This document shows positions 24,252-33,362 of a stretch of 60,636 bases of DNA, one piece after another (the first letter of the stretch is position 1; the number at the start of each line of letters is the position of its first letter). The stretch is from an uncultured Blastocatellia bacterium (lineage in GTDB: Bacteria; Acidobacteriota; Blastocatellia; HR10). The position numbers and the translations under genes are program-made. Location of the stretch: positions 183,272-243,907 of the forward strand of contig CALHAI010000005.1 in NCBI GenBank assembly GCA_937934295.1, read 5' to 3'. A model generated the notes under the pieces. That model searched no databases. It was not told the origin of the DNA and saw nothing but the letters and a program-made list of their open reading frames with translations.

Positions 24252-25466
24252 TCACGGAGCCCTTACTGGCGAAGGCGGCTCCTCCAAGAGACGGACGATC
24301 TCCCCATCCCGCAGGACGAGGCGTGGCCAGAGTTGCTCGTCGAGCACGAGCACATCAGCTCTCTTTCCAGGTTCGAGGGCGCCGAACGTCTCCGCCAGAC
24401 CGAGCACGCGCGCCGGCACAAGCGTCGCCATGCGCATCGCTTCCGGGAGGGGGACGCCCCATTGCACAAGATGATGCACGGCATCCCGTAGCGTGATGAC
24501 CGATCCGGCGAGGGTGCCGGCCGCGTTCTCCGTTCGTCCGTCCACGACGCGGATCGTTTCTCCCCAAATCTCATACCGACCATCACCCAGACCGGTGGCC
24601 GCGATGGCGTCGCTGATGAGGGCGAGGCGATCCGTCCCCACAACCTTCTTCACGAGAGCGACCATTCGTCGATCGAGATGATGACCATCGGCGATCAGAT
24701 CGAGCGTGACCCTCTCCTCGAGCAAAGCCCACCCCATGACGCCGAGCTGACGATGATGCAGCGGCGCGAGCGCATTCGGAAAGTGCGTGATGTGCGCAAC
24801 GCCCCGCTCGGCGGCCGCCTCACATATCTCGAACGAAGCTTCGCTGTGTCCGATCGCGAGCCGAAATCCGCGCCGCCGCAGCTCCTCAAGGAGCGCGAGT
24901 CCCCCCTCGATCTCGGGCGCGAGCGTCATCATCCGAACGAAGGGGCGCGCCGGGATGTCCCAGGCGAGCAGATCCTCCACATCCCGCAGGGAACGAAACG
25001 TGCGGAAGTAGCGCGGATTGAGGGCGCCGGGGCGGCGCGGGCTGACGAAAGGTCCCTCGAAGTGCACGCCGAGGATGGACGCGGCGTGAGGATCGCGCTC
25101 TTGCTCCGGCATGTATTCGGCCAAGGTCGTGCGCACGCGCGCGTACTGCGCCGGATCAGTGGGGACGGTCGTCGGAAGAAAACGCGTCACGCCGTGCCGA
25201 AGCAGAAAGCGCGCCCACCGACGGAGATCGTCGCTCGTCGCCGTGAGCAGGTCCACGCCGGCAGAGCCATGAATGTGGAGATCCAGCATCCCCGGCGCCA
25301 CGTAGTATCCGCTCACATCAAGCTGCGCATCGGCCGGAGGCAGCTTCTCGGCTACGGAGACTTCCCCGATCCTCTCCCCTTGAATCAGCACCCATCCCGG
25401 CTCCAGAAGGCGATCCGGGAGCACGAGGCGACCTCCATAGAGCACGATGCGCCGCGACGTCCGCAT
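24252..25466 (-). CDS. nagA: N-acetylglucosamine-6-phosphate deacetylase
   Basis: 404 residues, amidohydrolase superfamily. Landmarks: LDLHIHGSAGVD (metal-site region), the metal ligand Glu in GVHFEGPFVSP, AIGHSEA (His), ITHFPNALAPLHHR (His), DGHH and the catalytic Asp in LISDAIAATG. It deacetylates GlcNAc-6-P to GlcN-6-P during amino-sugar use or cell-wall recycling. No nagB or PTS gene is adjacent. The start has no clear Shine-Dalgarno sequence, and a -10-like TAAAAT inside an inverted repeat lies directly upstream, so the transcript may be leaderless. Confidence 0.93.
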   Translation of the reverse strand: MRTSRRIVLYGGRLVLPDRLLEPGWVLIQGERIGEVSVAEKLPPADAQLDVSGYYVAPGMLDLHIHGSAGVDLLTATSDDLRRWARFLLRHGVTRFLPTTVPTDPAQYARVRTTLAEYMPEQERDPHAASILGVHFEGPFVSPRRPGALNPRYFRTFRSLRDVEDLLAWDIPARPFVRMMTLAPEIEGGLALLEELRRRGFRLAIGHSEASFEICEAAAERGVAHITHFPNALAPLHHRQLGVMGWALLEERVTLDLIADGHHLDRRMVALVKKVVGTDRLALISDAIAATGLGDGRYEIWGETIRVVDGRTENAAGTLAGSVITLRDAVHHLVQWGVPLPEAMRMATLVPARVLGLAETFGALEPGKRADVLVLDEQLWPRLVLRDGEIVRLLEEPPSPVRAP

Positions 25467-25470
25467 GACG

Positions 25471-25503
25471 TGCCATTTTAGGTCGTTTTCCGCTAAAATG
25501 CCA
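25471..25503. promoter_or_regulatory. Inverted repeat with back-to-back -10-like boxes between nagA and a divergent gene
   Basis: Arms TGCCATTTTAG (25471-25481) and CTAAAATGCCA (25493-25503) match at 10 of 11 positions around an 11-base spacer. Each arm contains TAAAAT reading outward, 5-8 bases from the start codon on its side (nagA 25466 on minus, the unknown gene 25505 on plus). It could be a shared operator, a symmetric divergent leaderless promoter, or both. Confidence 0.55.
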
Positions 25504-25504
25504 C

Positions 25505-26194
25505 ATGGCTATCACCATGAGTCGGGGGAGGAAGAAGGACGCGATCCTACGCCTTTGCCGGGAGATGGCCTTGGAAGAGATCGGCGAGGCGGAGTTCGCT
25601 CGTCTGACGGCGCGGCTGCGTCAAGAGCTGGGGGAGGCGGATCGTCCCTCGGACGGATACATCCTGGACGTCCTGCGCGAGGCCGGATGTCGTCTTCGGC
25701 TGAGCGGGCCTTTCATCCCCCCAACCTTTGAGGACGAGTATGCGCGACAGTTCGAGGGGATCTTGAAGTTCGACACGTTGGAGCATGCGGAGCAGTCACT
25801 GCGAGAGCTGGGCCGCCTCTATCACCGTTTCAAGGAGAGCGGGGACGGAAAAGGGATCGCCTATGTGCGCGCGCTGGCGCAGCTGGGGCAGCGACGGGCG
25901 CGCGCGGCCGCACGCCGCGCAAAGGAAGAACGCGCGCGTGCCATCAAAGAAGAGATCGCCGAATGGTTCGCGCTCTGGGCGTCCTCGCCCGAGACCTTCG
26001 AGATTTGGGTGGAGCTGAGGAAGCGGGCTCCCGACTTCCAATACCGATTTGGTCTTGGGTGGGCGGAGTCGCCATCGGACATCGCCCGGCAAGCAGCGGG
26101 GGAATCATCGGTCGTCCCTCCGGCGACCTCATCGCGTCATGATGTCGCCGAGGGGGTGGTGAGCGCGCTTCCGAAGCGTGAGGAGGGCGTGTGA
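25505..26194 (+). CDS. Conserved-looking protein of unknown function
   Basis: 229 residues that I do not recognise. There is no signal peptide or membrane segment. The N-terminal part (1-60) is predicted helical and basic/acidic mixed (RKKDAILRLCREMALEEIGEAEFARLTARLRQ would be two helices). The middle (about 85-160) is a long charged helical region rich in Arg/Ala/Glu, perhaps coiled coil. The C-terminus (after about 195) is low complexity. Two ATGs (25505 and 25517) are possible starts. It overlaps mogA/moaB by 4 bases (GTGA), so it is translationally coupled to a cofactor gene and to PBP1A beyond. A nucleic-acid-binding role is conceivable but unsupported. Confidence 0.75.
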   Translation: MAITMSRGRKKDAILRLCREMALEEIGEAEFARLTARLRQELGEADRPSDGYILDVLREAGCRLRLSGPFIPPTFEDEYARQFEGILKFDTLEHAEQSLRELGRLYHRFKESGDGKGIAYVRALAQLGQRRARAAARRAKEERARAIKEEIAEWFALWASSPETFEIWVELRKRAPDFQYRFGLGWAESPSDIARQAAGESSVVPPATSSRHDVAEGVVSALPKREEGV

Positions 26195-26715
26195 AGATTC
26201 GAGCCGTCGTTCTCACCATCAGCGATAGCGCTGCGCGTGGAGGGCGCGAGGATTTGTCCGGTCCGGCCTTGGTCGAGGAGTTGCAGCATTTGGGCGCGGA
26301 GATCGTCGCCACTGAGATCCTTCCTGATGATCGGCCGGTGATCGCCCGACGACTCGTAGACTATGCCGAGCGCGCTGACGTGAACCTGATCCTCACGACG
26401 GGAGGGACGGGACTCTCGCCGCGCGACCAGACGCCAGAAGCGACGCGCGAGGTCATCGAACGCGAAGTCCCTGGGATTCCAGAGGCCATCCGCCTGAAAG
26501 GGGTCTTCGAAAGCACCCCGTTCGCGATGCTCTCACGAGGGGTGGCAGGCATCCGCGCGGGCACGCTCATCATCAACTTACCGGGGAGCGTTCGCGGCGC
26601 GCGCGAAGGATTCGCCGTGATCCGCGGCGTTCTTCGGCATGCGCTGGAGACGTTGGTTGGGGAAGCCAGGCACGAAGAGGCCTTCGTGCCGGATCGAAGG
26701 GGGGAACGAACATGA
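26191..26715 (+). CDS. Molybdopterin adenylyltransferase / MoaB-MogA family protein
   Basis: 174 residues beginning at GTG. The family signature TTGGTGLSPRDQTPEAT (about 68-84) binds the molybdopterin dithiolene, and the C-terminal GTLIINLPGSVRGAREGF segment is also typical. MogA-type enzymes adenylylate molybdopterin before Mo insertion; MoaB homologues can do the same. It overlaps the preceding unknown gene and the following PBP1A gene by 4 bases each, an arrangement with no obvious functional logic. No molybdoenzyme is in the window. Confidence 0.9.
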   Translation: MKIRAVVLTISDSAARGGREDLSGPALVEELQHLGAEIVATEILPDDRPVIARRLVDYAERADVNLILTTGGTGLSPRDQTPEATREVIEREVPGIPEAIRLKGVFESTPFAMLSRGVAGIRAGTLIINLPGSVRGAREGFAVIRGVLRHALETLVGEARHEEAFVPDRRGERT

Positions 26716-29156
26716 ACGTCCAGAACGGTCAGCAGACATCGCGCGTGCGGACCTTCTGGCGCCGCCATCCGAGCATCGCGCTGCTGCTGCTGGCGGCGCT
26801 GAGCGGAGGCCTCTCCGGTGCCCTCCTCGCCTATGCGCTCGATCACTCCGAATACGCCCTTATGGTGGCCCAGCTCAGCGAGTATCAAGCGAGCGTCCTC
26901 TCGCGCGTCTATGCTGATGATGGCCGAACCGTCATCGGCGAGTTCTATCTGGAACGACGCCTGCCGCTCTCCTACTTCGATATCCCCCCGCATGTCCGCA
27001 ACGCTTTCATCGCCATCGAGGACGCGCGCTTCTACGAGCACTCGGGGATTGATCCGATCCGCATCCTTGGCGCCTTCGTGGCGAACCTCCGCGCCGGCGA
27101 GACCGTACAAGGCGGTTCGACGATCACGCAACAACTGGCCAAGATGCTTTTCCTGAATCCGGAGCGAACGTACTCGCGGAAACTGAAGGAAGCGCTGCTG
27201 GCGCTCCTCATCGAACGGTATTACACGAAGGAGCAGATCCTTGAGCTGTATTGCAATCAGATCTATCTCGGTGGCAATGCGTATGGGGTTGAGGCAGCGG
27301 CTCAGTACTATTTCGGGAAATCGGCTCGGGAGCTGACGCTTGAAGAAGCTGCGCTTTTGGCCGCGCTCCCCAAAGCGCCGCAACTCTACTCGCCGGTGGC
27401 GCGCCCACAGGCTGCGCTCGCTCGTCGGAATCTCGTCCTGGAGAAGATGGCCGAGGAAGGGTATATCTCCCGCGAAGCGGCGCGTGCGGCGATGGCTCGC
27501 CCGATTCGATTGGCCGAGGTGGGACGCTTCTCCAACACGCGCTCGCCGTACGCCTATTTCGTCGAAGAGGTGCGGCGATACTTGGAGGACAAATACGGGA
27601 CGCGGCGCACGCATGCCGGTGGCTTACAGGTCTACACGACGCTGGATGCGCGCGCGCAACGCGCGGCCGTGCGGGCCGTGCGCAATGGGTTGCACGCGTA
27701 CGATCGGCGCCATGGCTGGCGCGGTCCGATGGAGAACATCCTCGATCAAGGGAAAGATTGGGCTTCGTATCGTCATCCGGATTGGGAGGGGGGATTCGAG
27801 GTCGGCGAATACTACCCGGGGTTGATCCTCTCCGTCACGTCCGGCGAAGCACTGGTGCGCGTAGGCCCGTATACAGCGCGCGTGACGTCGCGCGAGGCGC
27901 CTTGGGGGCGCCCGCTGTCGCAACTTGTGCGCTCAGGCGATCTCACCATCGTCCAAGTCCAAAGCCTGGACGAACAGACGAAGACGATGAAGGTCACGCT
28001 CCTGCAGATGCCGGAGGTCCAGGGTGCGCTGGTCGCGCTCGAGATCCCCTCCGGAGAGATCAAGGCGATGGTTGGCGGATACGACTTCAACCGCGTGCGC
28101 CTCAATCATGCGACGCAAGGCTGGCGGCAGACGGGCTCCGCGTTCAAGCCATTCATCTATGCGGCGGCTGTGGAGGCTGGACTGACGCCGGAAGATCACA
28201 TCTTGGACGTGCCGCTGCGAATCGGGGATTGGGCGCCCTCCAACTACGATAACACGTTCAAGGGTTCGATCACTATTGCGCAGGCGGTAGCGGAATCGCG
28301 CAACGTTCCGGCCGTGCGCGTGCTCCAGCGCATTGGCATTGCGCGAGCCGTCCGCATGGTCGAACGCTTGGGCCTCCCGAATCCGATGGCACCTTTCCTG
28401 CCCTCGGCCCTCGGCGCGACCGAGGAACCATTGCTCGCCATGACGGCCGCGTATGCGATCTTCGCCAATCAGGGCCGACGCGTCGTCCCCCATCTGATCC
28501 GTCGTGTCGTGGATCGCGACGGACGCGAATTAGAGCGATGGGCAACGCCGCCGATCGAACAGGTGCTCGATCCCTATGTGGCTTCGACGATGGTGCGCTT
28601 GCTCCAAGGAGTCGTCAATGGCGGCACAGCGGCTCGCATCCGCACCTACGCGGAATTTCGGGAGTGGTCCATCGCGGGGAAGACCGGGACCGTGAATGAC
28701 TTCACCGATGCGTGGTTTATTGGCTTCACGCCCACGGTCTGCACAGGCGTGTGGCTCGGCTTCAGCGATCGGAAGCGCAACCTCGGTCCGAGAGAGACGG
28801 GTTCGGTCGCCGCACTTCCCATCTGGATCGACTTCATGCGCGAGTACCTCAAGGACAAGACGCCCACGACGTTCAAGCTGATCACCGAGATGCCCGAATG
28901 GATCCGCGTGGCGCGGGAGCAGACTGAGCGAGAGGTGCGAGAAGCATTGGGGATCCGCGAGCTTCCGGCAGTCGCCCCATCGCCTCTCCCCTCGTCGGTG
29001 GCCGAACCCTCCAGTCCGCCGGATAAACACGGCGAATCAGCCCTCAGGGAGAAAATCCCCGATCTCATCCTCAAACCGCTGCAGGAGCCTGTCGAACCTC
29101 CAAAAGAAGAACCGAAGAAGAGACGGCCGGGTCGCTTCGGTGAACCCCGCCCCTGA
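26712..29156 (+). CDS. Class A penicillin-binding protein 1A (bifunctional peptidoglycan synthase)
   Basis: 814 residues: a cytoplasmic tail, membrane anchor (about 21-41), glycosyltransferase GT51 domain with EDARFYEH (catalytic Glu103) and GGSTITQQLAKML, a linker/OB-type domain, and a transpeptidase with Ser476-Ala-Phe-Lys479, an SRN triad and KTG (657-659). The last 85 residues are a Pro/Glu/Lys-rich tail without a domain. It polymerises and cross-links peptidoglycan at the inner membrane. Its start overlaps mogA/moaB (ATGA). Convergent with the UbiB-type gene, with a 19-base gap. Confidence 0.95.
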   Translation: MNVQNGQQTSRVRTFWRRHPSIALLLLAALSGGLSGALLAYALDHSEYALMVAQLSEYQASVLSRVYADDGRTVIGEFYLERRLPLSYFDIPPHVRNAFIAIEDARFYEHSGIDPIRILGAFVANLRAGETVQGGSTITQQLAKMLFLNPERTYSRKLKEALLALLIERYYTKEQILELYCNQIYLGGNAYGVEAAAQYYFGKSARELTLEEAALLAALPKAPQLYSPVARPQAALARRNLVLEKMAEEGYISREAARAAMARPIRLAEVGRFSNTRSPYAYFVEEVRRYLEDKYGTRRTHAGGLQVYTTLDARAQRAAVRAVRNGLHAYDRRHGWRGPMENILDQGKDWASYRHPDWEGGFEVGEYYPGLILSVTSGEALVRVGPYTARVTSREAPWGRPLSQLVRSGDLTIVQVQSLDEQTKTMKVTLLQMPEVQGALVALEIPSGEIKAMVGGYDFNRVRLNHATQGWRQTGSAFKPFIYAAAVEAGLTPEDHILDVPLRIGDWAPSNYDNTFKGSITIAQAVAESRNVPAVRVLQRIGIARAVRMVERLGLPNPMAPFLPSALGATEEPLLAMTAAYAIFANQGRRVVPHLIRRVVDRDGRELERWATPPIEQVLDPYVASTMVRLLQGVVNGGTAARIRTYAEFREWSIAGKTGTVNDFTDAWFIGFTPTVCTGVWLGFSDRKRNLGPRETGSVAALPIWIDFMREYLKDKTPTTFKLITEMPEWIRVAREQTEREVREALGIRELPAVAPSPLPSSVAEPSSPPDKHGESALREKIPDLILKPLQEPVEPPKEEPKKRRPGRFGEPRP

Positions 29157-29175
29157 TCGGCCTCGAGGCGGGGAA

Positions 29176-30762
29176 TCACTTCTTCAGCTTATCGAGATAA
29201 ACGCGTAGGGCGAGTCTGGCCAAGCGCCAGAGTTTATCCCATTGTAGCGCCCCATTCTCTCCCCGAAACAGACGATGGAGCAACTCTGCGCGAAGCTGAC
29301 GCGCTTCCCGTTTGAAGAGGTACTCGCGCGCGAAGGGGCGGGCCACGTCAATGAAGTTGAACTCCGGATCAATGGCGATTCCGATCCCCTCCAGCTCCAT
29401 GAGCGCGCGGATCATGTAGGTGAAGTGCGTGGGGATTCGGAAGGGGTATTCGTAGACCACCTCGGCCAAGTCGTAAGTCAGCTCCTTGAACTTGATCTCG
29501 CTCAGCTTCAACCCGAGATACTCACGGAATAAGTCCTCGACCAGAGGGCGAATGAGGCGTGGGTCCACCTTCGGATCGAGGAAGCCCAGTTTGATGAGAT
29601 CGTCCACCAAGCCCGCGACATCGCGATTCACGATGTGGACGAAGGCCTCGATCATCAATCCCTGCAGCCACGCCTCAATGCGTCCCGTCATGCCGAAGTC
29701 GAAGAAGGCCAAACGGCCATCGGGCATGACGCGCAAATTCCCAGGATGCGGATCGGCATGGAAGAATCCATCCTCGAGCAGTTGCTTGAGGTAGGTGCGA
29801 GCCAAGAGCCGATGGATATGAGCGGGAGAGAACCCGCGCCGCCGCAATTCTTCCACATCGGTCACCTTCACCCCGTGAATATACTCCATCGTGAGGACGC
29901 GCTCGGTCGTGTAGGCCCAGTAGATCTTTGGGACGTAGACGTCCTTCCACCGCCGGAAATTCTCGCGGAACCGCTCAGCATGAAGCGCCTCCTGTCGATA
30001 ATTCATCTCCTCGAAGATGGTGGCAGCGAACTCGTCGAGCACACCCGTCCAATCCACGCCGCGGAAGAGATCGGGGTACCGCTTGAGGAAGCGCGCGATG
30101 CGCCGGAGGATCACCAAGTCCACCTGGATCGCCTCGCGCAAGCGAGGGCGTTGGACCTTGATGGCGACCTCCTGGCCCGAAGGTAACCGTCCGTAGTAGA
30201 CCTGACCGAGGCTGGCGGAAGCAATCGGTTCCCAATTGATGAAGGCGAAGAGCCGTTCGGCGGGAGCGCCGAGTTCCTCCCCCAGAATGCGGGCGGCCTC
30301 CGCCTGTGGGAACGGGGGGACTTCGTCTTGCAGCCGCGTCAGCTCTTGAATGTAGGGCAGCGGCAAGAGGTCGGCGCGCGTGGCTAAGGCTTGGCCGATC
30401 TTGATGAACGTGGGGCCGAGTTTCACCAATCGCTTCCGCAGCCACACGGCCTGCGCGCGCAAGCGCTCCTCGCGCTGAAGGACCCCTTGAGCGAAGAGGT
30501 GGCGAGCAAGCCATCGCAGCGCGCGCCGAATGCGGCCACGCACCTTACGCGGGTCGCGCGCCGCGAGCGCATCCAGATAAAGATAGGCGGCGAAGAAGAG
30601 AGCGATCGTGAGGATCTCCAGAGCGCGCCACCATCCGCGCCAGCCAAGTGAGCGCCACCGTTCGATGCTCGGCCTCTCAACGCGCGAAGTGGGCGTCAGC
30701 TCTTCCCTCTGCCGAAGCGCATCCTCTCCCATCCCCGTCTTTCGCGACCCCTCGCGGCTCAC
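29176..30762 (-). CDS. UbiB/ABC1/AarF-family atypical kinase
   Basis: 528 residues. Family motifs in order: the N-terminal KxGQ-type helix (LVKLGPTFIKIGQALATRADLLP, given here in part), the Ala-rich nucleotide loop (PIASASLGQVYYG), the VAIKVQRP lysine strand, LTMEYIHGVKVTD, DGFFHADPHPGN (catalytic loop) and FFDFGMTG (metal-binding Asp). A weak hydrophobic segment lies near 50-62, and the usual C-terminal pair of membrane helices is not obvious. UbiB proteins support quinone biosynthesis; some relatives act in lipid metabolism. An alternative start lies 10 codons downstream (30732). It stands alone and is divergent from tdh. Confidence 0.92.
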   Translation of the reverse strand: MSREGSRKTGMGEDALRQREELTPTSRVERPSIERWRSLGWRGWWRALEILTIALFFAAYLYLDALAARDPRKVRGRIRRALRWLARHLFAQGVLQREERLRAQAVWLRKRLVKLGPTFIKIGQALATRADLLPLPYIQELTRLQDEVPPFPQAEAARILGEELGAPAERLFAFINWEPIASASLGQVYYGRLPSGQEVAIKVQRPRLREAIQVDLVILRRIARFLKRYPDLFRGVDWTGVLDEFAATIFEEMNYRQEALHAERFRENFRRWKDVYVPKIYWAYTTERVLTMEYIHGVKVTDVEELRRRGFSPAHIHRLLARTYLKQLLEDGFFHADPHPGNLRVMPDGRLAFFDFGMTGRIEAWLQGLMIEAFVHIVNRDVAGLVDDLIKLGFLDPKVDPRLIRPLVEDLFREYLGLKLSEIKFKELTYDLAEVVYEYPFRIPTHFTYMIRALMELEGIGIAIDPEFNFIDVARPFAREYLFKREARQLRAELLHRLFRGENGALQWDKLWRLARLALRVYLDKLKK

Positions 30763-30838
30763 GCGGCCATGTCCTCCTCATGGGTTGAGACAAGCCCACA
30801 AGTATACCCTGAAAATCTGCGGCGAGCATCCCGATCCA

Positions 30839-30867
30839 TTGGCTTTTCGCGCGCTCCCCCGTATAAT
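30839..30867 (+). promoter_or_regulatory. Sigma-70 promoter for tdh-kbl
   Basis: TTGGCT (30839-30844), a 17-base spacer and a perfect TATAAT (30862-30867). The tdh ATG is 38 bases downstream. Confidence 0.7.
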
Positions 30868-30904
30868 TCTGCAGAGGGAGAAGCGTAAGGAGCGATGAGG
30901 ACGC

Positions 30905-32068
30905 ATGGAATGCTTGAGGAAAGATGATCTCCACGCCGACGGCCTGACCTGGACAGAGGTGCCGGAACCGGAGGTTGGACACGGAGAGGTGAAGATCAAA
31001 GTTCTGGCCGCCTCCGTCTGTGGCACCGATAAGAGCATTTATCTGAGCACGCAAAACCCGGCCATCATCGAGGAGATGCAGCGGTATCTCGATCGGCCGG
31101 AGGCCTATCGGCCCATCATCATCGGCCACGAATTCTGCGGCATTGTCGAAGACGTTGGAGAGGATGCGGAAGCGCGACACGCCCTTAGCCTGAGCTCGGA
31201 ACTCGTCGTGGAGCGCGGCGACTATGTGACGGCGGAGATGCATATTCCCTGCGGACACTGCGTGCTTTGCCGAACGGGGAACGAGCACATCTGCGTGAAC
31301 GTGCGGGTGAAGGGGGTGCATCTGGACGGCTGTTACGCGCAATACGTCGTCGTTCCGCGTCGGAATGTGATCCTGCTCGGCAAGCGCGGCGACCTCTCAG
31401 CGATCCCTCCGCGGTTGGGCGCGTTCTTGGATGCTCTGGGGAATGCCGTGCACACGATCCAGATGGCCGAGGTGGGGGGGAAGAGCGTTGCGATTCTGGG
31501 GCTCGGACCGCTCGGGTTGATGGCGACGTTGTTGGCCCGCATCTACGGCGCCACGCGCATCTACGCCACGGAGAAGGTAGACGTCGAGCACCGCTTCGAA
31601 CTAGCCCGAGCCTTCGGCGCCGATTTCTGCTTCGACGTTGCCCATTCGGTTGCGGAATTGTATCGCGAGGTGCGCCGCCTAGAGAAAGGAGCCCAAGGCG
31701 TGGACGTCGTTCTGGAAATGTCCGGCTCTCCATCCGCTTATCGCGACGCCTTCGAGCTGGTGCGCAACGGCGGGACGGTCGTCCTGCTGGGGATTCCGAA
31801 GGAGCCCGTCCTCTTCGACTTCGCCAACTTCGTCGTGTGGAAGGGCGTCACGATCAAGGGAGTCTTCGGCCGGCGTTTGTTCGATACCTGGGAGACGATG
31901 TTGAAGCTGCTGCGGAGCGATCGGTTGGGCCTCAAGGAGAAGCTGAGTTGGCTTGTCGCTCCGCGCGTGTACCGCTTGAGCGAATACGAGGAAGCGTTTC
32001 AGACGTTGCTCGCCGGTCACGCGATGAAACTCATCTTCACACCGAATCCGAGCGATTTCTCCGGATGA
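30905..32068 (+). CDS. tdh: Zinc-dependent L-threonine 3-dehydrogenase-like medium-chain dehydrogenase
   Basis: 387 residues, longer than the typical 340 because of an extra segment around residues 45-70 and 88-102. The catalytic zinc site is Cys39 (VCGTDKS), His75-Glu76 (GHEFCGIV); structural zinc cysteines are 116, 119, 122 and 130. The NAD-binding motif is [11 protein letters not shown] (about 199-209). It would oxidise threonine to 2-amino-3-ketobutyrate. The assignment rests mainly on the kbl gene 31 bases downstream, whose enzyme uses that product. The extra segment means a related polyol or alcohol dehydrogenase cannot be excluded. Confidence 0.82.
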   Translation: MECLRKDDLHADGLTWTEVPEPEVGHGEVKIKVLAASVCGTDKSIYLSTQNPAIIEEMQRYLDRPEAYRPIIIGHEFCGIVEDVGEDAEARHALSLSSELVVERGDYVTAEMHIPCGHCVLCRTGNEHICVNVRVKGVHLDGCYAQYVVVPRRNVILLGKRGDLSAIPPRLGAFLDALGNAVHTIQMAEVGGKSVAILGLGPLGLMATLLARIYGATRIYATEKVDVEHRFELARAFGADFCFDVAHSVAELYREVRRLEKGAQGVDVVLEMSGSPSAYRDAFELVRNGGTVVLLGIPKEPVLFDFANFVVWKGVTIKGVFGRRLFDTWETMLKLLRSDRLGLKEKLSWLVAPRVYRLSEYEEAFQTLLAGHAMKLIFTPNPSDFSG

Positions 32069-32099
32069 AAGGCCGTCGGGAGAGAAGAGGGAGGGAGCT

Positions 32100-33335
32100 A
32101 TGGCCACCATCCGTGAACTCTACGCGCTCATCGCCCGCGAGCTTGAACAGATCAAAGCGAGCAAGACGTACAAATTCGAGGTCCCGATCGAGAGTGAGCA
32201 AGATGGCGTCGTGCGCGTGGACGGGCGCGAGGTCGTGATGCTCGCCTCGAACAATTATCTCGGCCTCTCCAATCATCCGAAGGTCAAGGAGGCGGCCCTG
32301 CGCGGTCTGCGCGAATACGGATACGGCTTAGCCTCAGTCCGCTTCATCTGCGGCACGCAGAAGATCCATCTGGAGCTGGAGCAGAAGATCGCCGAATTCG
32401 TCGGCTGCGAGGACGCCGTGTTGCACTCCTCCTGCTTCGCGGCGAACGAGGCGTTCTTCGCCGGATTGCTGGCGAACGATTTCGGCCTCGCGAACTATCG
32501 GGACGTCATCTACAGCGATCAGCTCAATCACGCGAGCATCATTGACGGCATACGTCTCTGCCGCATCATCGCGCGCACGACCGAGGCGAAGGTCTACGCC
32601 CATCGAGATGTCGCGCAGTTGCGGGAGATGCTGGAGGCCGATGAGAAGGAGGGGTATCGGATCAAGATCATCGCCACCGATGGCGTCTTCTCGATGGAGG
32701 GCGATCTGGCGCCGCTGCCCGAATTGATCGCGCTCGCCCGGCGGTACAACGCGCTCCTTTTCGTGGATGATTCTCACGCGACGGGCGTGCTCGGTCCGCG
32801 CGGGCGTGGGACGGCGGAAGCGCTGGGTGTCTTCGGGCAGGTGGACATCATCACTGGGACGTTCGGTAAAGCGCTCGGCGGCGCCTGTGGCGGATTCATC
32901 GCCGGCAAACGCGAGTTGATCGAGCTGCTGCGGCAGAAGTCGCGGCCCTACACGTTCTCCAACACGATGCCTCCGGCCGTCGTGATGGGCTCGATCGAAG
33001 CGCTGAACCTCTTGATGACTGATACATCGCTCGTTGAGCGGTTGCACGAGAACACGGCCTATTTCCGCCGGGAGATCAAGAACCTCGGCTACACGATCCT
33101 GGAGGGCACGCACCCCATCGTCCCGATCATGCTCGGCGAGGCGGCGCTCGCCATGGACATGAGCATGGAATTGCTCAAGGAGGGCGTCTATATCAAGGGG
33201 CTCTGGTATCCGGTCGTGCCGAAAGGAGAAGCGCGCTTGCGGGCGCAGATCTCGGCCGCACACACGCGCGAGCATTTGGACCGCGCGCTTGACGCGTTCC
33301 GCAAAGTCGGCCAGCGCTTCGGCGTGATCTCTTGA
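32100..33335 (+). CDS. kbl: 2-amino-3-ketobutyrate CoA ligase (glycine C-acetyltransferase)
   Basis: 411 residues, alpha-oxoamine synthase family. Key features: [16 protein letters not shown] (about 51-66), the PLP-ring stacking region after [10 protein letters not shown], the Asp-His pair in VDDSHATG (222-229) and the PLP Lys257 in [12 protein letters not shown]. It cleaves 2-amino-3-ketobutyrate with CoA to glycine and acetyl-CoA. GAGGGAGC precedes the ATG. Paired with tdh this gives threonine to glycine plus acetyl-CoA, which could feed the thiolase/butyrate genes elsewhere in the window. Related enzymes (8-amino-7-oxononanoate synthase) are less likely given the context. Confidence 0.93.
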   Translation: MATIRELYALIARELEQIKASKTYKFEVPIESEQDGVVRVDGREVVMLASNNYLGLSNHPKVKEAALRGLREYGYGLASVRFICGTQKIHLELEQKIAEFVGCEDAVLHSSCFAANEAFFAGLLANDFGLANYRDVIYSDQLNHASIIDGIRLCRIIARTTEAKVYAHRDVAQLREMLEADEKEGYRIKIIATDGVFSMEGDLAPLPELIALARRYNALLFVDDSHATGVLGPRGRGTAEALGVFGQVDIITGTFGKALGGACGGFIAGKRELIELLRQKSRPYTFSNTMPPAVVMGSIEALNLLMTDTSLVERLHENTAYFRREIKNLGYTILEGTHPIVPIMLGEAALAMDMSMELLKEGVYIKGLWYPVVPKGEARLRAQISAAHTREHLDRALDAFRKVGQRFGVIS

Positions 33336-33362
33336 GACCAAGGCGCCGAGCTGCGTCGGGAC

